This document shows, one piece after another, positions 1 to 12,600 of a stretch of 64,000 nucleotides of DNA. A program made the position numbers and the translations under genes. Under the pieces are notes generated by a model. That model had not been told where the DNA came from. It searched no databases and saw only the letters and a list, made by a program, of their open reading frames with translations. This DNA is from Mactra quadrangularis (taxonomy: Eukaryota; Mollusca; Bivalvia; Venerida; Mactridae): the NCBI GenBank assembly GCA_025267735.1, contig CM046298.1, positions 26,109,866-26,173,865 of the forward strand, given 5' to 3'. How positions within the stretch are numbered: the first letter of the stretch is position 1; each line of letters opens with the position of its first letter.

Positions 1-262
1 AGTGGTTCCGGATACGAACCCCACAAGCCTCACTACAAGGTTCTATGAGCGAGAAATTTATCTACAGCTGTATCCTGGTTCCACTTCAATCAGTTGTAAA
101 TGGGTACTGTGAGGAATCACCTGCACGAAGGTGACATGTGATTTCAACGATCATTGGTTATTGCACAAAAATGTAAAGTCGGCTGAACATGTATAATTGT
201 GTAAGAAAACTTAAAACCGCACTTCAGCTTAAAACAACAACAACAACACCAACACCAACGTT
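1..262 (+). repeat. SINE family C copy, 5' end cut by the window edge
   Basis: Bases 100-240 match the SINE at 54.05-54.31 kb: AATGGGTACTGTGAGG, then a stretch ending GTAAAGTCGGCTGAACATGT, then AAACCGCACTT. It ends in an AAC-rich simple tail (about 230-262). The tRNA-like head is degraded or lies outside the window. Confidence 0.7.
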
Positions 263-1212
263 TTAACCATAGTTTAGGAATAACACCAGTACTATAGACA
301 CCCATCTTTTGTTAGTAACTAGACTAACCTCATACTCTGTCGTATCAATGTTCATGTTTGGTATCTGGGTTTATAAGAAAACTAGAATATCTGATAAAGT
401 GAATTTATCGACCAAGCCAATCTGTAATTAAATAAATATATTTTACCGATCAATCATTGCTCGCTTCATAAATCATATTTATTCAAAACATCTAGAATCG
501 AAGTACAAAATCACTGACTGGGACAATTATACACAAATATATAGATCTATGCATCAACTCAATAACATAACCAGAAAGGAAGAGAGAGATAGAGAGAGAG
601 GGAGGGATTGATCATTGATAGAGAAAGAGGGCGAGGAGGGGGGGGGGGCGTAAATTTTAATTAGTATTACTTTTTTTTACTGTTCAATATTAAATTGACA
701 GATTATTCCTAATGTAAACATAACCCACAGATGTAAGTTTAAATACTGTATTGGATCTTACACACCCTCGCCAAATGGAATAAATGGAATTTAAGCATTT
801 CTGTAATTCCCATAAAATGTATTTTCATCAGTTCTATAAGTGCGTACTTTTCCAATCGGAGTAAACTAGTTTGAACTTGGCATCATTCAAAAATGTCACA
901 AAAGTGCACGATATCATTTTATCGGCCAATGGGAATATCATATTTAGAAATATAAAACAATATTAATAATGATAATGGAACGGTTTTGTTTTAAACAAAT
1001 GAATAAATGCTCTCTGATGAGACAGACAAACAAACGGCAATATAATATACGTGGAAGTGGAGACAATAATTAAACAAGTCAAAGTTCGGTAAAAGTATGC
1101 TTTCATACATGTATTCATTACCAGAAACTCACGGTGGCTGATTCCGCTCCGCTCTTTTTCACACACGGTATTTGGAACAGAGCCGAAACAGCAACTGCGG
1201 ATACTTGATCCC
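263..1212. other. Gene-free AT-rich stretch with a purine-rich simple repeat
   Basis: No gene or exon is seen. A GA-rich tract ending in a run of G lies at about 576-650. Confidence 0.5.
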
Positions 1213-1283
1213 ATCCTCGTACCCAGAGATTAGCAGGATTTTCGATCTAACCTAAACTCTTGATAGCCTCGGGGTACGAGAAT
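1213..1283. repeat. Palindromic miniature repeat (CTCGTACCCAGAG family), copy 1
   Basis: The left arm begins CTCGTACCCAGAG. The right arm ends GGGGTACGAGAATGA, an imperfect reverse complement. Six more copies or partial copies occur in the window. Confidence 0.75.
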
Positions 1284-1289
1284 GACACA

Positions 1290-2370
1290 ATCATGATATA
1301 TACAATCGAGTTAAAATCAAAAGACATTTCGAACTCAAAAACTGGATACAACAGGATTCTATAAGATTCTTAATTTGTACAATTTGTACAAACTAAGGTA
1401 TGTTTAGGGGTATATTGTATGGTCCTAACTTCGATATACATACGTACTTATTCACTTTTTATATACTTTCCACATAAGTAACAGAAAACTAACCAAACTA
1501 CTCAGAGAAAAAATACCATAAAAGGACATAATTGCTATACCAGTGGATAGTTTTGTATTTTTGTTTACTTGTACAAGTTATAAACAGAAGTAAACTGATC
1601 CAAAGTTTGTAATAAGCAAATACATGTACATTATACATGTATATTATTTACTTGTATATATATAGAGTGCGGACGACAAATTACGTATATAGTTTATCAT
1701 ATATTAATTATCTTATATCATTGAAAACTTTGCAATGTTTGTTTCTTATACGTCATTACTTCGTTCAGTATATGATTCAACAATACTTGACTAATAGTTT
1801 GAAGTTGTTTTGTAAGAGTCTTTAGTCATAACTAAAACAATAACTAAAGATGAAGCAAAACAATTGTTTTCGCCGATTTGTCTTTAGAGGCAAATTATTG
1901 AATGACATCAAATAAGGCAAAAAACTTCATCTTTTCTGTATCCCCCCAAAATACCAATTGGTCCAATAAATGTTGATCGTTAGCCAAAATCATTCGCACA
2001 AAAAATATCAATCGAGCTACGACACATGCAAACAATTTCGTGAAGAGGATTCAGCGTAATAATTACATATCACAGGCTAATGGTGACATGTTCAGATAAA
2101 GAAATTTCATTTTTTTTGCATTTTTTAAAAAAAAATTTCTGACTGATGCAAGAAACTGACTGTCAACATTTTAAAACAACAAGAACATTATGATAAACAA
2201 ATCCCTCTTAATAAACGATTGTATGGTTCCCGGCTTTTATATTACACATCTTTATGTTTAATTACATTAACCCTTACAATAAAATACTTACCCCCCCCCC
2301 ACCCAAAAAAAACAACAACAGAACAAAACATAGTTTTACGATAGTCTTGCTCAAAGAAACAACCAGGTAG
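1290..2370. other. Gene-free AT-rich stretch
   Basis: No gene, exon or structured repeat was recognised beyond short A/T runs. Confidence 0.4.
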
Positions 2371-2371
2371 A

Positions 2372-2453
2372 TTTTGGATCGGATTCGAACCAACGCGAAG
2401 CTGACTTTTCAATGGTCACCAGTCCAATGTCGTAACCACTCGACCATGCCCGC
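2372..2453 (-). repeat. tRNA-like sequence (Ser/Leu-type; SINE head or pseudogene)
   Basis: On the minus strand it has an A-box-like GGTCGAGTGGTTACGAC, a variable region of type II length, and a B box GGTTCGAATCC. The acceptor stem does not pair well, so it is a decayed tRNA or a SINE head, not a functional gene. Confidence 0.5.
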
Positions 2454-3521
2454 ATCTTCATGATTTTTAACGCGCAAAGTCAAAGTTTTAAACGGTTGAC
2501 CATAGAACATATCATATTTTTAAAGCTGATTTTTCAGGTTAAACTTTCAGATTTTGTTTCTGAAATTGAGAAACAAATAAACACGTTTTTGTATCTCATT
2601 GTACAATTGTCGAGAACAAAGGAGCGATCGTATTGATATTTCCATGTAATGTTAAACCCAAGCTTGAGTTAATTGGTTTATTTCAATCAATATTATATGA
2701 AATGTGATATTGTTTGGTTTAATTTGATCAAGTTATTACATTATAAACGTTGAAAAGTCAATAGATTGGAGCAATTATCAACAACCAACCCAGCTTATTA
2801 TAACCTCGTACTTCTAACAGAGATGTTTACCTGAACAACAATGATGAGGAGTAACAACAGCCACAGATGATGAAGGTATATACAACTAGGGGCGTAACGG
2901 TTAATCGATACATTGTTAACCGGTTAATATTGCAATACGATTTCTGTCGTTTTTTAACCGGTTTGTTTTTCCCCTGAACCGGTTTTTGTAGTTGTGTGCA
3001 ATATTTTGTGTGTATTTTAAAAAATAATCGAAACATTGTCACGGATGGATATTTTCAATTAATTATTAGCGAGGCCTCACTCATTTTATCCTCACATCCT
3101 ATTCTTGCGGAAACTAAAAGATAGAAGAGCTCGCCTTCATGTCTTTAATTCACGTTCCTTAAATAAATGGTTAGAGCCATATGTGGATGGCAAAGTACCG
3201 ACTCAATTAATTCATACAAGAATGTATAGTCTTTTTGATTCGGAACCGTGCCGGGCGCCTACGGTTGGAAATAAACAAAGTGTGTCTAACCATTATTCCC
3301 AGCATGCACTTGCTATGCATTTCTAGACGCACATCTACCGTTACTAACTGCCTACTAGCATTGCATAAGATATAAAGCATGTAAACCAGAATTATTTAAT
3401 TACGTAAACTAGGAAGAAATCGCTGCTACAATTTAACAATTAGTTGTATATGTTTATTACATTTATAATTACTATTTGAACTGATGTTTCTATGATAAAA
3501 TAATTAATCTTACAGAATCCT

Positions 3522-3545
3522 TCTTTATTTCAGGTAAGTTAATTA
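3522..3545 (+). promoter_or_regulatory. Fused splice acceptor-donor (recursive-splicing-like motif)
   Basis: A pyrimidine-rich run ending TTTATTTCAG is followed at once by GTAAGTTAAT, which is the form of a zero-length-exon ratchet point. No plus-strand gene is recognised around it, so function is unproven. Confidence 0.3.
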
Positions 3546-3639
3546 GTATAAACGAGTATTTTGTACAATGTAAAATGGAATTAATAAGAACTTGTATAAC
3601 ATCGGTAAAAACACTGTGTGTGGGGGTTATTGTGCATAC

Positions 3640-3851
3640 CGTGTTCAGTTTGTTTGTTTGTTTGTGTTGTTTGTGTTGTTTGTTTGTTTGTTTGGTTGTT
3701 TGTGTTGTTTGTTTGGTTGGTTGGTTGGTTGGTTGGTTGGTTGGTTGGTTGGTTGGTTGGTTGGTTGGTTGGTTGGTTGGTTGGTTGGTTGGTTGGTTGG
3801 TTGGTTGGTTGGTTGGTTGGTTGGTTGGTTGGTTGGTTGATTGGTTGGTTT
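3640..3851. repeat. TTTG then GGTT tetranucleotide microsatellite
   Basis: Irregular TTTG/TTGTG units give way at about 3713 to some 30 uninterrupted GGTT units up to 3838. The tract abuts the 3' end of a minus-strand SINE. All plus frames through it are open (Gly-Trp-Leu-Val repeats), which explains three overlapping spurious ORFs and one on the minus strand. Confidence 0.95.
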
Positions 3852-4141
3852 AATGCCGTAGCAACACATTGAATAGGTTATATCACGGCGGTCAGTCAAC
3901 CTACTCTCTCATCCTGGAAAGGCTAGATCTCTGGATTTAGCTGTTAACCAACTACTAAGCGCATACTATCGTCAGTGACTGACAACTGCCCTACATAATT
4001 AAAAGTCATTGGTAGGAGAGAGAATGACCGTAGAAATAATTTCATGACCAAGCTCCACGAAAGTGTGCCCCGCCCGGGAATCAAACCCACGACTTCTTTA
4101 TCAGTAGACTTGCGTGCTACCAACTGAGCTAGCCGGGCGGC
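3846..4141 (-). repeat. SINE family A, near-complete copy
   Basis: On the minus strand it starts with a tRNA-like head at the 4141 end: GCTAGCTCAGTTGGTAGCAC as A box, then a B-box region. The body includes TCAGTCACTGACG and CCTACCAATGA. The 3' end reads GCTACGGCATTAAACC and runs into the GGTT microsatellite. Ten other full or partial copies lie in the window. Confidence 0.88.
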
Positions 4142-4345
4142 ACCGTGTTAAGTGTGGGGTCTGTGGGAGTTTGGGTAATGAAGGATCAGGTAGTGTATAG
4201 GGTATGTAACGTGTGTGTGGGTTGGTTGTGGTGAATGGTGTGTGGCTTGAGGGGTGTGCTTGAAGTGTAAAATTGGTGCGGGTTGTGGTGTGAGGCATAA
4301 GGGATATGTGTGGTGTTTAAAAGTGTTAGAAATATGTGCGGTGTT
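4142..4345. repeat. Degenerate GT-rich tract
   Basis: A stretch of about 200 bp on the plus strand consists mostly of GTGTGG- and GGGT-like words with no fixed period. Two minus-strand ORFs rich in Thr, Pro and His arise from this composition only. Confidence 0.6.
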
Positions 4346-4565
4346 GTTTATTTTGGGAAGTTTGCTCAGCATAATGGTTGAAGTGTGCGGAGACTAAAGA
4401 TTATAAATAGGACTATTTATGTGTGTATGTATAATGGGATCGACGATTTGAATCGTTTACTCGTTAAAAAAGAAACAAGTTCAGCTTGTTACCCTATACC
4501 TCATACCCTTCAAGAAAAAGGTTTCCTATAGCATCACGATACTGTAGTAACAACAAGTAGACACT

Positions 4566-5047
4566 CATAGGCGGATCCAAGGGGGGAGGGGCGGACCCGG
4601 CGTACGCCCCCCCCTAAAATTACCCAAGGAAAGTTTGTTTCTTATATGAAATATGATATTTATAAGAAAAAAACTATTCGTGTTGAAAAAAATTCGCACG
4701 CTAAGCGTGCATCATAGCAAAAATCATAAAACATTTTCGTCATCATAAAATTTAACATGATTCAGCAGCTGTTAGAAAATAATGCTTTATATTGTATTCT
4801 CTGGAAAAGGATAGTTGAGGGTCTGAAAATGTGCCTACATGAACCCCTTAGAATTAACCAAAACTCAGGAATTTTCGAGGCCGCCTGTCACCAGGTCAGG
4901 GTTTTGCTCTTGATCATTGGGCAATTACGACCCCTTGGAACCCCATTTTGCTTGTTCAATTTACGCCCCATTTTGCTTGTTCAATTTACGCCCCCTCTAA
5001 CTAGAATTTTCCGCCCCCTCGAACCAGAAATCCTGGATCCGCCTATG
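4566..5047. mobile_element. Miniature inverted-repeat element with CATAGGCGGATCC ends
   Basis: The termini are CATAGGCGGATCCA and TGGATCCGCCTATG, exact inverted repeats. ACACT flanks both sides (4561-4565 and 5048-5052), fitting a 5-bp target duplication. The interior has a G-run/C-run near the left end and two tandem copies of TTGCTTGTTCAATTTACGCC. The 115-codon frame inside has no recognisable domain. Confidence 0.75.
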
Positions 5048-5052
5048 ACACT

Positions 5053-5724
5053 AGCAACAACAAGTGATGGACACCTGATACAACTAGTTAAAGTCTTAGA
5101 CTAAATTAGATTCTATAAAGTACATCATATATCAGAGTATTTCTATCATCAGATCAATGACTTATAAAACCTAGATATAACCATTGTACAGAAAAAAGAA
5201 GCTTACAAACGATACAATGTAATACATTATAATGCTATATAGAGCATCATCTTTACTGATCAATCAATGCTATTCAGACGCTCATTTGTTGAAGATAAAA
5301 AAAGGCAGACGATATTGATCTGGGTGACAGATGCGCTTATTAAATTACAATGGTATCATAGGGTGACTGACGTAAATAACAGAAAAAAATAATCAAAAGA
5401 TAATATGAACAATGTTGTTTTTCTTTTGTACAGCTGAACTTTATTTGGTCTATTATTTATTACTGTCGCTATATTTTATGTCAAATACGTTATTCTAAAT
5501 ATCGACTCCATATTGACAACAATTACGAATCGTTTACCTATTTTATTAGGCTACTTAATTACAAAAGGTTTATTACTTAAATATGAAAACAAACGATTAT
5601 AGTAGATAATAATCAGAATGTATTCATTTCTTTTAGTAATTTAGTACTATTTAACTTTGTTATGAAACAATAGTGCTGGTTTTGTTAACATTCTGCTGAT
5701 TACTGTTGTATAGTCCGAACTGAT
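5053..5724. other. Gene-free stretch
   Basis: AT-rich sequence with no recognised feature. Confidence 0.4.
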
Positions 5725-5732
5725 ATTAGAAA

Positions 5733-6166
5733 TAGGGCTGCAACGATTCGATACGATTTATCGAAACTCGATTGCGAGGGCGCCGATTCGATTTCGATTT
5801 GAGACCAGTGATTTTCGCTTCGATACTGTTTCTATTTTTAAAAATGTTATAAGGATATAAGTCATGGTTCACCTTATAGACAGTGTATGTGACAGTGTTA
5901 CACTTTGTTACATTTCTCTAGTGTTTCTATTATGAGTTTAAGTAATGTTTCTTGGAAACTGTGTTCCAAATTTTTTTATATTGTATATAATTTATAGAAA
6001 CAATTTTACCTTATTAATATAGGTTATTTTTAAACTTAAATGGATGAATTAATGTATATTAGGAATAAACTACACTATTCAATGAATCGAATCGAAAAAA
6101 ATCGAATCGGAAGAAAATAAATCGAATCGCATCGAATCGACTTTCCGGCGAATCGTTGCAGCCCTA
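5733..6166. mobile_element. Non-autonomous hAT-like element
   Basis: The ends are TAGGGCTGCAACGATTCGAT and its complement, closing ATCGTTGCAGCCCTA. ATTAGAAA is duplicated exactly on both sides (5725-5732 and 6167-6174); an 8-bp target duplication is typical of hAT transposons. Subterminal ATCGAATCG words are repeated. No transposase frame is present. Confidence 0.9.
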
Positions 6167-6174
6167 ATTAGAAA

Positions 6175-7175
6175 GCACTATATCGTAAGCGTACACTCTA
6201 CCACGTCGCAGTAAAAGCTAGTTTGAAGGCAAGGGTTTGCATGTGTCGTATTATACTTCTGCCAGAAGACTTTCGTGTGAAAGGAACAACTGGACAACTA
6301 ATTAAGAGTAACATAGCATAAGTTTTATGATAAGGGTTATAATAATAGTCATTTAATATACCTGATAACAAAATCTCTGTATATTTTCACTTACGATAGT
6401 CTTTGTCGTGAGACAGTTTTTCTCAAATGACTCACTGATAATCAAGCATAAAGACATTCAAACAAATTGAAATAAATATTGTACTATATGCTTACCTAGA
6501 ATAGCTTTTCACACACGTGCATTTCGTAACATTTCTACTAGGTGGGCTTTGGGAAGCTCTTGCCTATAAAAAGCTCTACTCCTATGTACATAAAGTGACA
6601 ATCCTACACTATATGCTTGGGCAGCTTTTTCTTATGTAAAGCTCTACATATAGTTATCGACTTGTAAAGGTTCCATGTTTATATTACATTTACATTCGGA
6701 TATTCAAAATATGACATAGAATTTGCAAAGGCTTCCAAAAGCTTCTGAGTACAAAGCAGTCATTTTACAATGAACTATTAAAAACGTTATTCTAAAAATA
6801 GGACATATATTGATGTTTTCGACTAAACAAAAACAAAAATAATTGCAAAAATAGTCGAAGAAGGCGACAATACGATTTGAGAAGTTCATTTCGATGCTAT
6901 ATTTTTATATTATTACGCGTACATATTACAAATCACGTAAACAGCAGATTGTGCTAAGTGTTTCTGTCACCAAGAGTTGCCCATGTCGCTAATACTACTT
7001 AAAGACAGAACAACATGTATAAAAATGCATCAAGTATATTTATAAATTATTCACCAAAATGGTTTTGAAGAAATGTGAAATTGTTTGTTCTGTCTAAGCT
7101 AAATCAATACAGTAGAAACGTAAGAAAACCAAATAGTTTACTAATTGGATTCAACGACGTTTATGAAGATTTTCT
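6175..7175. other. Gene-free stretch
   Basis: No supported gene. Two related words (GGGAAGCTCTTGCCTATAAA and a diverged copy near 6617) suggest an old local duplication. Confidence 0.35.
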
Positions 7176-7650
7176 ATTAGGTTATGTACGTTGGTCGCTC
7201 ACCGAACCATCTTCAATGAATATTTTTAATTCACCAGTAGTTACAATTTCCACAAGTAGTTCACAACTTTTCCATGAAAAACGAGAAAAAAACGGATATT
7301 TAACATTGAGAATGCATAGAAGTATATAACCTGACTCATCGTCGGCAACCACAGTACATTCTTCCGTTACACTCAATACGTTACCGTGGGCAATTTGACT
7401 GGCAAAATCTCGTTTTCATGAATATGCATGAGGCAGGGTAGACCAAACTTCTTCCAATGAAATCGCAAGTTACAATTAAATACTCTTCAATGATAATGAC
7501 GTCTCCCTTAATGTCATACATCACCCGCTTTCGAGAAAATTTTGAATGGTAAACCAAACCTTAGATATAAAACGTAATTTCATTGGCTAGTTTTCCGCAG
7601 TGGTTTCCTTGCGGAACCAATGAAACCGTCTCATTGATTATTCAAGACTA
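7176..7650 (-). repeat. Interspersed repeat family D, copy 1
   Basis: Its reverse complement matches 63172-63490 over several blocks: TTGGTTCCGCAAGGAAACC, TTGCCCACGGTA, and a block reading VTEECTVVADD in one frame. The two copies lie in opposite orientation at the two ends of the window. Confidence 0.7.
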
Positions 7651-8398
7651 CGAGATTTTTCTAACCAAATGGCACACGGTACGCAGCATAAGCGGAGTAA
7701 TGTATCGTGGGATAATTGACGATGAACCAGACTCGGCCTGGAAACAAACCCGGCGAAGGTCTCGAAATTCGAGACGTTGTGTTATACCACTGCGTAATGA
7801 GTTCGGCTCAAATTGTATTATGTACAGACCACACTTATACCACAATTCTATTTCGATGTTTTAATTAATGTACCAAGCTGTTGTACTTTTCACAAAATAT
7901 TTTACGATAAAAAATATCGTAAGTCTGCTTTCTGACTTTGTTAAATTCTAAGATCAATAATATTTACTGTATGGTAAATATTTCAGAATGTAAACGTGAC
8001 TCACTCTACGTAATTAACCCAATTTTGGAGAATAATGTCAATTTGAGCAATTTAATTAAGGTTCTATTCTTCAGACCAACATTGAGTTTTGTCGTAAGAT
8101 GTTTTAGAGAAAAAAATCTCTCTAAATAGGACATCATTAGTACGTATCAAGACGTATCCATTACTACATTCAACCACAGGTTAATTAGAGTATCAAAATA
8201 AATAGCCTTGCTTATGTCAAATTATAAAATACTATTAAAAGGTGAAAATTAGTATTTATAGTTGCTTGCAACATATTGTTGAATGCATACTTTTATCCTT
8301 TTTTAACTAAAATTCCTGAACTGGATTAAGGTTTTATCTATACAAACATATATCCCAAATAACGACGATAGAATGCCTTCGTGGTAATCATATAATTA

Positions 8399-8484
8399 GA
8401 GTGCTACCCGCAAGACTGTACATAGTAAGTGCATTAAGTAAAAGAGCGACTGAGTTTCTACAGTCTTGTGAGCAATCCTCGATA
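8399..8484. repeat. Short hairpin repeat (GACTGTAGTAAGTGCATT family), copy 1
   Basis: The arms CCCGCAAGACTGTA and TACAGTCTTGTGAGC are inverted repeats around a short centre. It matches the copies at 9125 and 52129. Confidence 0.7.
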
Positions 8485-9124
8485 CGGACTTCATGCAAGC
8501 GAATTGTTTCAATCAGGTGACTGGTTTTACTACGGATGGTGAATATCCAGGGCGTTAATGTAAAAAAATGAAATATACAGCCAAAATCATAACTTGTGGA
8601 GTTTTCGTATGGATTTACATAAGTATAGCTATTTTTATTCTACTCTTAAAGACATCACCTATTAGAATTTCATTTCAATTTAAAAGTTGAGTAAAATGTG
8701 TTTCACAATCTTCGAAAATTGGCATGAATACAACCTTCTTCTTTCATAGCATTTAATTATAATTTTATAAACGGCTGTTCAAATGAACGCTCTATACATA
8801 GAAACATGCAAATTCAACAATAAATCTATTTAGATCATAATCACGTATCATTAAAACAACATAATTTAACTCTTTAAAGTCGCTTACATCAATAACAAGT
8901 AATTACAAAGCCATATTTAGTCAGCAATGATATTATGTAAGGATCCTAAGTGTCACAATTTCCGGTGACCTATATTTCTAATTAGCCAATTACAGAGTTC
9001 TTGAGGCATTTTATCTTAGCAACAATGACGTATGTCAACACGCAATGTTGATAAGTCTGTCAATTGTAGAGTTGAGAAGATGGTTACACTGCGTTCTGTA
9101 TTTAGACAAGGAAAAAATATAAAA

Positions 9125-9200
9125 CGAGGGTTGTCCGCTAAACTGTAGTAAGTGCATTGCATTAAAGAGTGAGTTACTACAGTCTTGCGAGCAACCGTCG
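9125..9200. repeat. Short hairpin repeat, copy 2
   Basis: It starts CGAGGGTTGTCCGC and ends GCGAGCAACCGTCG, with centre GTAAGTGCATTGCATTAAAG. Same layout as the copies at 8399 and 52129. Confidence 0.75.
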
Positions 9201-9333
9201 AAGTTTACGAGCTCTTTGGATAGAGCTATCAGGGTATGTAGGGATGTGATCTGCAGAATGCAAACAGATACTTGTTTTTTCGTAAGATTCTTAAAGACAC
9301 CCAAACATAACAACGGTTCGATGTTTGCTTGTT

Positions 9334-9639
9334 TTGTTGGGTTTAACGCCGTAGTAACACATTGTTTGGTTCATATATTATAACGGCAGTCAGTCAACCT
9401 ACTCATTGTACCTGGAAAGGCTAAATCCCTGGATTTAGCCGTTAACCAGGTACTAAGCACATACTTTCGTCAGTGACTGACAAATGCCCTACATAATTAA
9501 AAATCATGGGTGGGAGGGAGAATGGTCGTAGAAATAATTTCATGACCAAGCTTCAGGAAAGTGTACCCCGCCCGGGAATCGAACCCATGACCCCTCGATT
9601 AGTTGACTTGCGTGCTCTCAACTGAGCTAACAGGGCGGC
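9334..9639 (-). repeat. SINE family A, near-complete copy
   Basis: Same order as the copy at 3846: 3' end GTTGGGTTTAACGCCGTAG at left, body with CAGTGACTGACA, then a B-box region CGGGAATCGAACCC and an A-box region at right, all read on the minus strand. Confidence 0.88.
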
Positions 9640-12600
9640 TTACAATGGTTCGAATAGAGCATATAAAAACACTCTTATTCCGAAATTGCGAACGTTAACC
9701 TGTGTGTTGTATTGGTTACTCTGATTAGTAATTACAGATGACCTAGTTCGAATAAAGTTTTCGTGCGTCGGATTTGGAGCTTATGATGAAAACACATTGG
9801 ATCAAATGGTGTTTTTGGGGTGAAAATGGAAATGGTTACATGTAACTTATGCAATATTTAATGTCATTATTCGTCTAAAAAGAAATAGACAAAACAGTAT
9901 TATGTTAACATTTTTAGTAGTATATCACGTGACCATATACTCTAACCATGTTTAAGAGCAGTCATTCTTTGAAAATCGACACAAATGTTCTGGTTTCTTC
10001 TGGGCCGTGTTTTGTTATATTCATCATAAGTTTCATATACAAAATCATATCATGTACGTTTCAAAATGTTTTAATTGTTTTTGTCTCACATTATAATGTG
10101 AATTAACCGAAGTAAAGAGAAATTGTGATTTTCTAAAAAAAAAACAAACAATGGCAAAGTTAGTCACAAGGTCACCGCAGCTTTGCGTGCTAATAAGCAT
10201 CTATACTTCAAATGTCAATAAGTGAGCACTCAGGTGGATATATAGATCTATTTAGAATTCGTGATACATGCCATTCAAGTACCCAGTGATCGAAAACCTT
10301 GATAACCTCTGGATTCGAGAATGCACACATGCAGATCTTATTTGACTATGTCTAATCGGAAATGCTGTGAGCAAGCAGAATATGAGAAGGCACAGCCTAG
10401 CTGTGGGACCAAAAATGATCATTCGTTTACAGAGCCCACAATGGTTGTAACAAGACTTCGTTGTTTTATACCGCAATCAAAGCACTGAAGCACTGGACTA
10501 TTTTGGGTTAAATATAGTAAAATTTAATAGGATTGGAATACAAAGTGTTTACTTTAATACTATTTAACTGAAGAAATCACCATTATTTTTGACTTCATGT
10601 AACCAGAAGCTAACGTAGTCGTTCTAAGTACCATTCAGTTCAGTGACTCTAGGTTTTAAATTACCATTCATTCACAATTGTTCCGCTTCAATCTCTGTAC
10701 GAACATATCAAATAACAAACTAAACACTACTACATGTATTTACAAGCTATTTAAAGTCATCAACTATAAATGTAATTCAGTTTAAAGCAATAAAACTTTG
10801 TTGTTGTGCTACAACTTTAATAGCAAACGCACCAGGTTTATTCTGATCTAAAGAGTTCCCCGATTAGACAGCAAACCTATAAACTCACTTAGAATCAAAC
10901 TTCTTGATGCTGTTTCCAGAAATACTAAGTATTTTTGAGTAGACTTTTCTACGATCTCTACAAGAGTTGAGTTCCCAATATTTAATCATTCACATCTCAG
11001 AACTAAAACCTAAATCAATATCATGAGAGATCTTTACCATAATTTTCAAGTTGCTGAGAGAAAGAATTCAGAAATTCTGTGGTTCATAGCGAGGCTCCCT
11101 ATATAAGAATATTTTGCCATAGTTTCACAACGTGACTTGAATAATATAGAGAGCTTTGAAAGAAAGTGTGATACATGTAATTTGTACATGTACAGTTCAA
11201 CCTAAGCCGTTCCATAACACCAAGGCAACACCACAGACCGACCACACGGTCCCGAATAAAAAAAAACTTTATCATATACAAAATGTATACTTCAATAAAG
11301 GTCAGAGGGTATGTGGTATTTATAACATTTTTACCATTTAGAACAAGCTGATTTTTCTTATTACATTCTTTAAAAACATGATGAAAAAAATGTAAGTATT
11401 ATATGTCCAAAGGAACTAGTTCAGAATATGCGTATAGGCCTAAGGTATCCAGAAACATTGTCATGCAAGAAGTTCAATATGTTCCACTTATCCCCTTTTA
11501 GCACTATGCCAATCGGCTGCTTGTGGGTAACATCTGATTTCTATGAAAGCTAGAATACAATTATCCCTCTGATAATACACATTCTCATGTGGATAACCAG
11601 ACCACAATATGATCAAGTGATGATCAGGCACGCCACCATTGGTCCATACTGTAACCAGCTATCAAGGATATCGTATTATTACTGATACAGACGTCTGAAT
11701 TGTTACTCAGCAATGTCTACGAATGTATTGATCAACCCTCGTAGTTTGCTAGAGATTAAGATACCTAAGTCAGTTACTTCCCCTAGTATACACTTTAAAT
11801 AGGTAGGTCCAATCAGTTAGATTACTTGGATTTTACCCTCACTTTTCAATGTCAATTTGCCACAATTATTTGTTTGAAAATTAAGATAAGTATTGTTAGT
11901 GTAAAGAACTATCTAAACTTCATCACTTCTGTTAAAATCCTTATGAACAAGAAAGAAATTCGATGAAATATTATTATTATTTATTATTATTATCCTTACA
12001 TACGACTTCAAGGATAATATCTGAGGATTCCAACTGATAAGACCTACTTACCAATTGGATTGCCTTTGATTTTATCCAGGAAAGATAAATAACTGAAATC
12101 TCTCATTTTACAGAGATACACGCAGCATCTTTTATTCTATGTGATATGTCAACACATCGTACAATGCTTAAGATGTTCTATGTACAGTGATCCATGTGGT
12201 AAATGTTTTGTTATTTTTATGAGATATGTCAAACCAGTAACATTCTACATCTCTTAACTAGGCAATGATTACAAATAATGTCAATATACAATATACTAAA
12301 TGTATTGTACTCACTCGCCTAAGATCTAAATTTTACATTTTCTAATGTTTTAACCCATGATATAATTGTCATAAACATTATACTGCTTTTAAAGAGAACA
12401 TTGATCTTTAGAAAGTAGAAACACACTTAGTCTAATGTACGCAGAGGTGGATTCAGATAACTTGTCAGGGGATAGGGGACACACATATTCCGTCGATATG
12501 ATCAAACGTTTCAAATAATTTATATAAGAGGAGTTAAATTTTCGACCAAAATATCTGAATTGTTGCACATTAGCCTAAATGAGGACATGATATGGTCAAA

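Noticed and set aside
2832..2888. Possible minus-strand exon ending GTTGTTCAG|GTAAAC
   Set aside because: The upstream edge runs into a repeat-like AACGGTTAATCG sequence and no good acceptor is present.
3575..3899. Overlapping ORFs with Gly-Trp-Leu-Val or Asn-Gln-Pro-Thr repeats
   Set aside because: They arise from the GGTT microsatellite being open in all frames; no start context, domain or splice support.
6496..6563. Possible minus-strand exon, phase-compatible with exon 2, ending CTAG|GTAAGC
   Set aside because: The acceptor side (TTTTTATAG) has a poor pyrimidine tract, the 22-codon peptide has no likeness to the protein, and a nearby diverged duplicate suggests repeat DNA.
12053..12093. 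Possible minus-strand exon reading YLSFLDKIKGNPI before GTAAGTAGG
   Set aside because: Its start phase does not match the end of exon 2 and the acceptor is weak. Kept only as a lead for RNA evidence.
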